From: Bordetella parapertussis | GTDB taxonomy: Bacteria > Pseudomonadota > Gammaproteobacteria > Burkholderiales > Burkholderiaceae_B | Length of the DNA stretch: 64,000 nucleotides | Direction: 5' to 3' | Assembly (NCBI GenBank): GCA_945903445.1 | Contig: CAMDNZ010000005.1 | Span: forward strand, 1 to 64,000 | In this document: positions 42,757 through 50,100 of the stretch, piece by piece | Layout of the letters: each line of letters opens with the position of its first letter | How positions within the stretch are numbered: position 1 is the first letter of the stretch | Notes under the pieces: model-generated | What the model saw: only the letters and a program-made list of their open reading frames with translations | The model's database searches: none | Told to the model about the DNA's origin: nothing | Program-made: the position numbers and the translations under genes

Positions 42757-43644
42757 ATGATCGAGGCGATGTCGTGCTATGCGCTAGTCGTGGCGCTCGC
42801 CGGTACGGGGGCGGCGGCGCTGTTGGCATGGTGGGTGGCAGGTTGGGCGGCAGCCAGGGCGGCGCCTTTACGCCGCGAAAGCGGAGAGGCTCGGCACCGC
42901 CATGAGCGTAGCGCATCACAACAGCGTGGCGAGGCTAGCGAAGCGCAGCACGGTCGCGGGGTGGGGACAGGGCGAGCGAACTCGCATCGACTGACGCCGC
43001 GTGCTCGAATGTTATTGGTGGCCATCGCCTTTGGCGGATCGGCGACATTCGCCGCCATCGTCTGGGCCTTGGCGCAACCCGGCGTTTTGGACACCTTCGA
43101 CCGAGGTCTCGCCCAAGGTGTTGCTCAATCTTTGAGCAGTTTGAGCCTGGCGGGTGTAGCGCAATTCACCAAATTGGGTGATCGTGCCTATCTCATGGGC
43201 GTCGCGTCGGCGGTGCTGGTCATTCTGCTGTGGCGTAAGGATTGGGTATTGGCAGTCGTTTGGGTTGCCGCCACTGCAGGGGGCGGGCTGCTGAACGCCG
43301 CGTTAAAAGTGACGTTCGAGCGAGTTCGGCCCGATCACTCGCATGGATTCGTCCAAACCTCGGGATTCAGCTTTCCCAGCGGACACGCGACCGGCGCAGT
43401 CGCCGTCTACGCCATGCTGGCATTCGTACTGTTACAGTTCACGCCGCCCGCACGCCACCCGGCTATCTTCGCCGCCGCGACGGCGTTGGTGGTGGGCATC
43501 GGCCTGTCCCGGGTGTTGCTGCACGTCCATTTCATCTCGGATGTGCTGGCTGGATGGGCGATCACCGGTGCCTGGGTTGCCCTGTGCGTGTTGGCCTTGG
43601 ACATTGCCGAACGCCGTAGCGCCGTGAGGGCATCAGTGGTATGA
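42757..43644 (+). CDS. PAP2-family membrane phosphatase
   Basis: A 295-residue protein with an N-terminal hydrophobic segment, a low-complexity hydrophilic stretch rich in Arg/His/Glu/Gly (about residues 40-80), then five membrane segments carrying the PAP2 motifs: K-x6-RP in KVTFERVRP, PSGHATG, and SRVLLHVHFISDVLAG. These enzymes dephosphorylate phosphatidate or undecaprenyl pyrophosphate at the periplasmic face. The long insertion between segment one and the core is unusual. AAGGAAGG precedes the ATG. It probably belongs with the two genes upstream. Confidence 0.88.
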   Translation: MIEAMSCYALVVALAGTGAAALLAWWVAGWAAARAAPLRRESGEARHRHERSASQQRGEASEAQHGRGVGTGRANSHRLTPRARMLLVAIAFGGSATFAAIVWALAQPGVLDTFDRGLAQGVAQSLSSLSLAGVAQFTKLGDRAYLMGVASAVLVILLWRKDWVLAVVWVAATAGGGLLNAALKVTFERVRPDHSHGFVQTSGFSFPSGHATGAVAVYAMLAFVLLQFTPPARHPAIFAAATALVVGIGLSRVLLHVHFISDVLAGWAITGAWVALCVLALDIAERRSAVRASVV

Positions 43645-43839
43645 CCCCCATTTACGACGGCAATGTTGCAATCCTCCAACACCTTGCGGGCTACTCAGGG
43701 TCCTTTTGATCGTAAACCGTAGCCAGTACCCGCGAATTTTGATGCAATAGCTTCAACTTCCCTTCGCGGAGTTAGGGGGGCGGCAGGCTGGTGTGCTGGA
43801 TTGCTGCTCTTGTCACTCAAATCAACGGAGATTTCTTAA

Positions 43840-44931
43840 ATGAAAAAGACTCTGATCGCTGCCGCCCTGCTCGCCGGTTTCGCCGGTGCTGCTCAGGCAG
43901 AAACCCAGGTCACGCTGTACGGTATCGTCGACATGGGTGTCGGCTACCAAAAAATCAAGGCTCAAGGCCAATCGCAATCCAAGTTCGGCATGAACTCGGG
44001 CAACCAGAGCGGTTCGCGTTGGGGCCTGCGTGGTACCGAAGATCTGGGTGGCGGTACGCGCGCAGTCTTCACGCTGGAAAGCGGTTTCAGCGCCAACACC
44101 GGCACGAGCGCACAAAGCGGCCGCCTGTTCGGTCGTCAAGCTACCGTTGGCTTCGCGAACGATGCATGGGGTCAATTCGACCTGGGTCGTCAAACCAACA
44201 TCGCTTCGAAGTACTTCGGTTCGATCGATCCGTTCGGCGCCTCGTTCGGCGTGGCCAACATCGGTCACGGTTTCGGTTCGGCTAACACCGTCCGTTACGA
44301 CAACATGGCCATGTACCAAACCCCGTCGTACGGTGGTTTCCAACTGGGCGCTGGCTACTCGTTCAGCACCAACCAAAACACGGCTTTCCGCACCAACGAA
44401 AACGCCCGCGGCATCACCGTCGGTGGTCGCTATGTCAACGGTCCCCTGAACGTGGCCGCTGCTTACGGCCAAGTGAACGCACCTTCGTCCTTGAACAACG
44501 CCAAGGTCCGTTCGTACCTGGTCGGCGGTTCGTTCGACTTTGAAGTGGTCAAGCTGGCTCTGGCCTGGGGCCAAACCCGCAACGGCTGGATCGGTGGTCA
44601 AGATCTGGTGGTTCTGGGCGGCGACGCCAACCAAGGCGGCTTCGGTTCGTACCGCAGCGGCTTCCGTGCTACCTCGTACCTGGTCGGTGCAACGGTTCCC
44701 CTGGGCGCCGCTGGCAACCTGTTCGGTTCGTGGCAGCGTATCGACCCCAAGAACAGCCTGAGCGCCAACCGTGCTGACAACGAGACCAGCAACGTCTACT
44801 CGTTGGGCTACACGTACGACCTGTCCAAGCGCACGAACCTGTACGCATACGGCAACTACACCACCGACTACGCCTTCCAAAACGGCGTCAAGGGTACCAC
44901 TGGTATCGTCGGTGTGCGTCACCGCTTCTAA
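43840..44931 (+). CDS. Trimeric general porin (betaproteobacterial OmpC-like)
   Basis: A 363-residue outer-membrane protein with a signal peptide (AALLAGFAGAAQA) followed by ETQVTLYGIVDMGVGY, a classical betaproteobacterial porin start. GSRWGLRGTEDLGGGTRAVFTLE, RLFGRQATVGF and the loop-3-like stretch are present, and the last strand ends VGVRHRF with the terminal Phe needed for BAM recognition. Codon use is strongly biased (few rare codons), as in highly expressed genes. GGAG lies before the ATG and a strong terminator follows. Confidence 0.95.
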   Translation: MKKTLIAAALLAGFAGAAQAETQVTLYGIVDMGVGYQKIKAQGQSQSKFGMNSGNQSGSRWGLRGTEDLGGGTRAVFTLESGFSANTGTSAQSGRLFGRQATVGFANDAWGQFDLGRQTNIASKYFGSIDPFGASFGVANIGHGFGSANTVRYDNMAMYQTPSYGGFQLGAGYSFSTNQNTAFRTNENARGITVGGRYVNGPLNVAAAYGQVNAPSSLNNAKVRSYLVGGSFDFEVVKLALAWGQTRNGWIGGQDLVVLGGDANQGGFGSYRSGFRATSYLVGATVPLGAAGNLFGSWQRIDPKNSLSANRADNETSNVYSLGYTYDLSKRTNLYAYGNYTTDYAFQNGVKGTTGIVGVRHRF

Positions 44932-45029
44932 TCGGTATCCCGCTGGTGCAAACCGGCGGGTATCGGCCTGATCGACTCACATTATCGATCGGGCAGAAGA
45001 ACGACGTCGCGGGCCTTTGGTTTGCGTTC

Positions 45030-45056
45030 AAAGCCACCCTTCGAGGTGGCTTTTTC
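45030..45056 (+). terminator. Rho-independent terminator after porin
   Basis: AAAGCCACC pairs with GGTGGCTTT around a CTTCGA loop and is followed by a T-run. The stem matches the ilvC terminator almost exactly, a common stem in these genomes. Confidence 0.9.
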
Positions 45057-45252
45057 TTTGCCCGTCGATTTTCAGGCGAATGTTGTGAGATTGCAGCATT
45101 TGGGTGGCGCGTATTCTCCATAATCTTGCTTTAGTGCGGTCGATCGGCGCATAGAGGAAATGTTGCGGTGCGGCGTTGGCGCGATCGCTAAGCGCTTGAT
45201 TGGCTTACGAAATCCTGAATCGCCCGATCAAGCCTCCAGCGCCCGACTCAAG

Positions 45253-45280
45253 GTGACAAGCCTCGCTCGAATGCTACAAT
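45253..45280 (+). promoter_or_regulatory. Candidate sigma-70 promoter of the nuo operon
   Basis: GTGACA (45253-45258) and TACAAT (45275-45280) are separated by 16 bases and lie about 33 bases before nuoA. The region 45057-45252 shows no gene. Confidence 0.5.
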
Positions 45281-45312
45281 CCTAAGGTTTGTTCACACCT
45301 GATGAGCATGAA

Positions 45313-45672
45313 ATGAATCTGCAAGCGTATTTTCCGGTCCTCCTCTTCATTGTCGTGGCAACGCTCATCGGCTTTGCACTTCTGGCGGGAGGCACCTTGC
45401 TGGGGCCCAGCAAGCCCTACAAAGAAAAACTCTCGCCGTACGAATGCGGCTTCGAGGCATTTGAAGACGCGCGCATGAAGTTCGACGTGCGCTACTACCT
45501 GGTCGCGATTCTGTTCATCCTGTTCGACCTGGAAATCGCTTTTCTCTTTCCCTGGGCCATTGCCAACGACGCGGTCGGCTTAGTTGGGTTCTGGACGATC
45601 ATCGTCTTTTTGGCCATTTTGACCGTCGGCTTCATCTACGAATGGAAAAAGGGCGCCCTGGACTGGGAATAA
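45313..45672 (+). CDS. nuoA: NADH-quinone oxidoreductase subunit A
   Basis: A 119-residue inner-membrane subunit of complex I with three membrane helices. The loop between the first two holds PYECGFEAFEDARMKFDVRYY (landmark; core YECGFEAFEDAR), the most conserved part of NuoA, with the mobile-loop Cys. The ATG at 45313 matches the family start; an in-frame upstream start is not supported. It is first of a 14-gene operon in canonical order. Confidence 0.96.
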   Translation: MNLQAYFPVLLFIVVATLIGFALLAGGTLLGPSKPYKEKLSPYECGFEAFEDARMKFDVRYYLVAILFILFDLEIAFLFPWAIANDAVGLVGFWTIIVFLAILTVGFIYEWKKGALDWE

Positions 45673-45724
45673 GCGCTTTTTCTAGCGCTCTCGTAGTTTC
45701 CTCGCACCCGCAGCAGAGAACAAT

Positions 45725-46201
45725 ATGGCAATAGACGGCATTCTCAAGCAAGGCTTCATCACCACCAGCGCAGATAAATTTCTCAATTGGGCCAAGACCG
45801 GCTCGATGTGGCCGATGACCTTCGGTCTGGCCTGCTGTGCGGTCGAGATGATGCACGCCGGTGCGGCGCGCTACGACCTCGACCAGTTCGGCATCATTTT
45901 CCGTCCCAGCCCGCGTCAGTCCGACCTGATGATCGTGGCCGGCACGCTGTGCAACAAGATGGCGCCGGCACTGCGCAAGGTCTACGACCAGATGCCCGAG
46001 CCGCGCTGGGTCGTCTCCATGGGCTCCTGTGCCAATGGCGGGGGCTATTACCACTATTCCTATTCGGTGGTGCGCGGATGCGATCGCATCGTGCCCGTCG
46101 ACGTCTACGTGCCGGGCTGTCCACCCACGGCCGAGGCGCTGGTCTATGGTCTTTTGCAGATGCAAAACAAGATCCGCCTGACGAACACGATCGCACGTTG
46201 A
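45725..46201 (+). CDS. nuoB: NADH-quinone oxidoreductase subunit B
   Basis: A 158-residue peripheral subunit that carries cluster N2, the last electron donor to quinone. Four Cys ligands are visible: the tandem pair in FGLACCAVEMMH, one in MGSCANGG and one in VPGCPPT. The N-terminus (GILKQGFITTSADKFLNWA) includes the amphipathic helix lining the quinone channel. Gene order nuoA-B-C is kept. Confidence 0.97.
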   Translation: MAIDGILKQGFITTSADKFLNWAKTGSMWPMTFGLACCAVEMMHAGAARYDLDQFGIIFRPSPRQSDLMIVAGTLCNKMAPALRKVYDQMPEPRWVVSMGSCANGGGYYHYSYSVVRGCDRIVPVDVYVPGCPPTAEALVYGLLQMQNKIRLTNTIAR

Positions 46202-46263
46202 TCCGTAGTGGGCAGCCGCCAGTCTGCAGGCTGCCTGCACAACCGGTTTTATAGCGAATAATC

Positions 46264-46884
46264 ATGACCCGGCACGAAACTCTCAAAAACCAGCTCGTTA
46301 CGACCTTCGGCGATAACGTATCGCTGACCGATGCGTTGGGCGAACTGACCCTGGACGTTTCCGGCGAGCAGTACAGCGCCATTTGCGAGCGTCTGCGTAA
46401 CGACGCGGCACTGAAATTCGAAACCTGTATCGACCTGTGCGGCGTCGATTATCTGTCGTGGGGCAATAGCGTGCGCGAGGCCGAAGCCGTTCGCCGCGAG
46501 TCGCATCGCACCCGGTTCGCCGTGGTGGTGCATCTGCTGTCCTTGACCCATAACTGGCGCTTGCGGGTGCGCGCCTGGGTCGCCAACGACGATTTTCCGG
46601 TCATCCCCTCTCTCCTGCCCGTCTGGCCGTCGGTCAACTGGTTCGAGCGCGAGGCTTTCGATCTGTACGGCATCGTGTTCGAAGGGCACCCCGATCTGCG
46701 CCGCATCCTGACCGACTATGGTTTTATCGGCCATCCGTTCCGCAAGGATTTCCCGCTGTCGGGCACGGTAGAAATGCGCTACGACGCCGAGCAGCGTCGG
46801 GTGGTCTATCAGCCAGTCACCATCGTTCCGCGTGAAGTCACGCCGCGCGTCGTGCGCGAAGACGCCTACGGCGCAGGGCTCTAA
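46264..46884 (+). CDS. nuoC: NADH-quinone oxidoreductase subunit C
   Basis: A 206-residue 30-kDa subunit of the connecting module. It has the family signature WFEREAFDLYGIVFEGHPDLRRILTDYGF (landmark; core EREAFDLYGI) and HPFRKDFPLSG. As usual in betaproteobacteria it is separate from nuoD, not fused as in E. coli. It ends two bases before nuoD. Confidence 0.96.
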   Translation: MTRHETLKNQLVTTFGDNVSLTDALGELTLDVSGEQYSAICERLRNDAALKFETCIDLCGVDYLSWGNSVREAEAVRRESHRTRFAVVVHLLSLTHNWRLRVRAWVANDDFPVIPSLLPVWPSVNWFEREAFDLYGIVFEGHPDLRRILTDYGFIGHPFRKDFPLSGTVEMRYDAEQRRVVYQPVTIVPREVTPRVVREDAYGAGL

Positions 46885-46886
46885 TC

Positions 46887-48146
46887 ATGGCAGAAATCAA
46901 GAACTACACCCTCAACTTCGGTCCGCAGCATCCGGCCGCTCACGGCGTGCTGCGCCTGGTATTGGAGTTGGATGGCGAAGTGATCCAGCGCGCCGACCCA
47001 CACATCGGCCTGCTGCACCGCGCCACCGAGAAACTGGCCGAAAACAAGACGTATCTTCAGGCGCTGCCCTACATGGACCGCTTAGATTACGTCTCGATGA
47101 TGTGCAACGAGCACGCGTATGTGATGGCCATCGAGAAGCTGGTGGGTGTCGAGCCGCCGCTGCGCGCGCAATACATTCGAGTGATGTTCGACGAGATCAC
47201 GCGTTTGCTGAATCACTTGATGTCGCTGGGCTCGCACGCGCTGGACGTGGGGGCAATGGGCGTGTTTTTGTATGCTTTTCGCGAGCGCGAAGACCTGTTG
47301 GACTGCTATGAAGCGGTCTCGGGCGCGCGGATGCACGCGGCCTATTATCGTCCGGGCGGCGTCTATCGCGACCTTCCCGACGTCATGCCGCAGTACTCGG
47401 AAGCCAGCAGCAAGCTGCGCAGCCAGAAAGATTTCAAGGCCATGAACGACGCGCGTTCTGGCTCCCTGCTCGATTTCATCGAAGACTTCACTAACCGCTT
47501 CCCGGCCTGTGTCGACGAATACGAAACCCTGCTGACCGACAACCGGATCTGGAAGCAGCGGCTGGTGGGCGTGGGCGTGGTCGATCCCGATCGTGCCCGT
47601 GCCTTGGGCTTTACCGGCCCGATGCTGCGGGGGTCGGGCGTGGCCTGGGACTTGCGCAAGATGCAGCCCTACGAAGTCTACGATCTGGTCGATTTCGACA
47701 TCCCGGTCGGCGTGAACGGCGACTGCTACGACCGCTACCTGGTGCGCATCGCCGAGATGCGCGAGAGCAACAAGATCGTTCGCCAGTGCATCGAATGGCT
47801 GCGCAACAACCCGGGTCCGGTGATGATCGACAACCATAAAGTCGCGCCTCCGTCGCGGGTGGCCATGAAGACCAACATGGAAGAGTTGATCCACCATTTC
47901 AAGTTGTTCACCGAAGGCTTTCACGTTCCGCCAGGTGAAGCCTACAGCGCAGTGGAACACCCCAAGGGCGAGTTCGGCATCTACATGGTGTCCGATGGCG
48001 CCAATAAGCCGTACCGACTGAAGATTCGCGCGCCCGGCTTCGTGCACCTGCAATCGCTCGACGAAATGTCGCGCGGCCATATGCTGGCCGATGCTGTCAC
48101 CATCATCGGCACGCAGGACATCGTGTTCGGCGAGATTGATCGCTGA
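46887..48146 (+). CDS. nuoD: NADH-quinone oxidoreductase subunit D
   Basis: A 419-residue 49-kDa subunit that forms the quinone site with NuoB. It carries NFGPQHPAAHGVLRL (the conserved His that contacts quinone), LLHRATEKL, RLDYVSMMCNEHAY and RIRAPGF-like IRAPGFVHLQSL. Length is typical. It lies between nuoC and nuoE. Confidence 0.97.
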   Translation: MAEIKNYTLNFGPQHPAAHGVLRLVLELDGEVIQRADPHIGLLHRATEKLAENKTYLQALPYMDRLDYVSMMCNEHAYVMAIEKLVGVEPPLRAQYIRVMFDEITRLLNHLMSLGSHALDVGAMGVFLYAFREREDLLDCYEAVSGARMHAAYYRPGGVYRDLPDVMPQYSEASSKLRSQKDFKAMNDARSGSLLDFIEDFTNRFPACVDEYETLLTDNRIWKQRLVGVGVVDPDRARALGFTGPMLRGSGVAWDLRKMQPYEVYDLVDFDIPVGVNGDCYDRYLVRIAEMRESNKIVRQCIEWLRNNPGPVMIDNHKVAPPSRVAMKTNMEELIHHFKLFTEGFHVPPGEAYSAVEHPKGEFGIYMVSDGANKPYRLKIRAPGFVHLQSLDEMSRGHMLADAVTIIGTQDIVFGEIDR

Positions 48147-48200
48147 TGCGCGCTGAAACCCTTTTAAGGCGCGGCGCGCTTATCACCGGATAACCAGATT

Positions 48201-48722
48201 ATGTTGCTTTCCGAACAGGCTTATCAAAAGATCCTTTGCGAACAGGCTTATCAAAAGATCGACCGGGAATTGGCCAAGTTCCCGGCCGATCAACGGCAAT
48301 CGGCCATCATGGCTGCCCTGGCCATCGCCCAGGACGAGCGGGGCTGGCTGTCGCCCGAGGTGCTCGAAGACGTCGCCGGCTACATCGGTGTGCCGCCTAT
48401 CGCGGTGGAGGAAGTGGCCACCTTCTACAACATGTTCAACGTCAAACCCACGGGCAAGCACAAGATTTCGGTGTGTACCAATCTGCCCTGTGCCCTGCGC
48501 GATGGCGAACACGCTGGCGACTACCTCAAACGCAAACTTGGCGTCGATTGGCGTGGCACGACCGAAGACGGCATGTTCACGCTGATCGAAGGCGAGTGCA
48601 TGGGTGCCTGCGGCGATTCGCCGGTTTTGCTGGTCAACAACAAGCACATGTGCGTGCGGATGTCGGACGAGCGCTTAGATGCGCTGCTCGACGGTCTGAA
48701 GTCGCAAGGAGAATCGGCATGA
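48201..48722 (+). CDS. nuoE: NADH-quinone oxidoreductase subunit E (with duplicated start)
   Basis: A 173-residue 24-kDa subunit holding 2Fe-2S cluster N1a. Ligands are Cys92 and Cys97 in VCTNLPC and Cys133 and Cys137 in ECMGAC. VATFYNMFN is typical. The N-terminus is odd: SEQAYQKI occurs again as CEQAYQKI because of a 27-bp in-frame tandem duplication, adding nine residues before DRELAKFP. The fold beyond it is intact. Its stop overlaps the nuoF start. Confidence 0.95.
   Translation: MLLSEQAYQKILCEQAYQKIDRELAKFPADQRQSAIMAALAIAQDERGWLSPEVLEDVAGYIGVPPIAVEEVATFYNMFNVKPTGKHKISVCTNLPCALRDGEHAGDYLKRKLGVDWRGTTEDGMFTLIEGECMGACGDSPVLLVNNKHMCVRMSDERLDALLDGLKSQGESA
48212..48260 (+). repeat. 27-bp period in-frame duplication at nuoE 5' end
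   Basis: CGAACAGGCTTATCAAAAGATC occurs at 48212-48233 and again at 48239-48260, identical over 22 bases, with five bases between. It encodes EQAYQKI twice. Confidence 0.95.
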
Positions 48723-50086
48723 ACATGCCCGGCCTCTATCAACAATTCGCCCAGGGCCTGGAGCCCAACCCGGGACAGGACCTGTGCACCTCGATGTGCT
48801 TGCACGACCGGCACATCGAGCCGCAGATCATGGCTGGCCTGACCGGTAATAACTGGGGCTTGCAGGATTACGTCGCGCGCGGGGGCTATGAGGCCTTGCG
48901 CAAGATTCTGACGAGCGGCATGAAGCCCGAGGACGTGATCGCCGAGGTCAAGGCGTCTGGCTTGCGTGGCCGGGGCGGTGCAGGTTTCCCGACCGGTTTG
49001 AAGTGGAGCTTCATGCCGCGTGCGTTTCCCGGTCAAAAGTATCTCGTCTGCAACTCCGACGAAGGCGAGCCGGGCACGTTCAAGGATCGTGACATTCTGC
49101 GCTTCAATCCGCACATCGTGATCGAGGGCATGGCCATCGCCGCCTACGCGATGGGCATCAACGTGGGCTACAACTACATCCACGGCGAGATTTTCGAAGT
49201 CTACGAGCGCTTCGAAAAGGCATTGGAAGAGGCGCGTGTCGATGGTTTCCTGGGCGACAAAATTCTGGGTTCGGATTTCAGCTTCCAGTTGCATGCGTTC
49301 CATGGGTATGGCGCCTACATCTGCGGCGAAGAAACCGCCTTGCTCGAATCCCTGGAAGGCAAGAAGGGCCAGCCCCGCTTCAAGCCGCCATTTCCGGCCA
49401 GCTTCGGCCTGTACGGCAAGCCCACCACGATCAACAACACAGAGACGTTCGCTGCGGTGCCCTGGATCATCCGCAACAGTGGCCAGGCTTACCTCGAAGT
49501 CGGCAAACCGAACAACGGCGGCACCAAGCTGTTCTCGATCACCGGCGACGTCGAACGTCCTGGCAACTACGAGATCCCGTTGGGTACGCCGTTCTCGACC
49601 TTGCTCGAACTGGCCGGCGGCGTGCGCGGTGGCCGTAAGTTGAAGGCCGTGATTCCTGGCGGTTCGAGCGCGCCGGTGCTGCCCGCCGACATCATGATGG
49701 CCACCACCATGGATTACGACGCCATCGCCAAGGCAGGCTCGATGCTGGGCTCGGGCGCGGTCATCGTCATGGACGAGACGCGCTGCATGGTGAAGTCGCT
49801 GTTGCGCCTGTCGTATTTCTATTTCGAAGAAAGCTGCGGTCAATGCACGCCTTGCCGTGAAGGCACGGGCTGGCTGTATCGCATTGTCCAGCGCATCGAG
49901 AACGGCCAGGGCTGTCTCGAAGACCTGGACATGTGCGACAGCGTCGCCAGCAACATCACGGGCCGGACGATCTGCGCTTTGGGTGACGCCGCCGCCATGC
50001 CGGTACGCAGTTTTCTCAAGCACTTCCGCGACGAATTTGCTCACCACGTAGAACACAAGTGCTGCGTGGTCCCGAAATATCTGTAG
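48719..50086 (+). CDS. nuoF: NADH-quinone oxidoreductase subunit F
   Basis: A 455-residue 51-kDa subunit that oxidises NADH through FMN and 4Fe-4S cluster N3. The FMN/NADH motif is GLRGRGGAGFPTGLKW, then CNSDEGEPGTFKDRD, with ESCGQCTPCREGTGW and a later Cys (RTICALGDAA) as cluster ligands. The ATG at 48719 overlaps the nuoE stop, coupling the two; MNMPGLYQ with a second ATG at 48725 is the alternative. Confidence 0.97.
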   Translation: MNMPGLYQQFAQGLEPNPGQDLCTSMCLHDRHIEPQIMAGLTGNNWGLQDYVARGGYEALRKILTSGMKPEDVIAEVKASGLRGRGGAGFPTGLKWSFMPRAFPGQKYLVCNSDEGEPGTFKDRDILRFNPHIVIEGMAIAAYAMGINVGYNYIHGEIFEVYERFEKALEEARVDGFLGDKILGSDFSFQLHAFHGYGAYICGEETALLESLEGKKGQPRFKPPFPASFGLYGKPTTINNTETFAAVPWIIRNSGQAYLEVGKPNNGGTKLFSITGDVERPGNYEIPLGTPFSTLLELAGGVRGGRKLKAVIPGGSSAPVLPADIMMATTMDYDAIAKAGSMLGSGAVIVMDETRCMVKSLLRLSYFYFEESCGQCTPCREGTGWLYRIVQRIENGQGCLEDLDMCDSVASNITGRTICALGDAAAMPVRSFLKHFRDEFAHHVEHKCCVVPKYL

Positions 50087-50100
50087 GCCAGGAAACAGCA

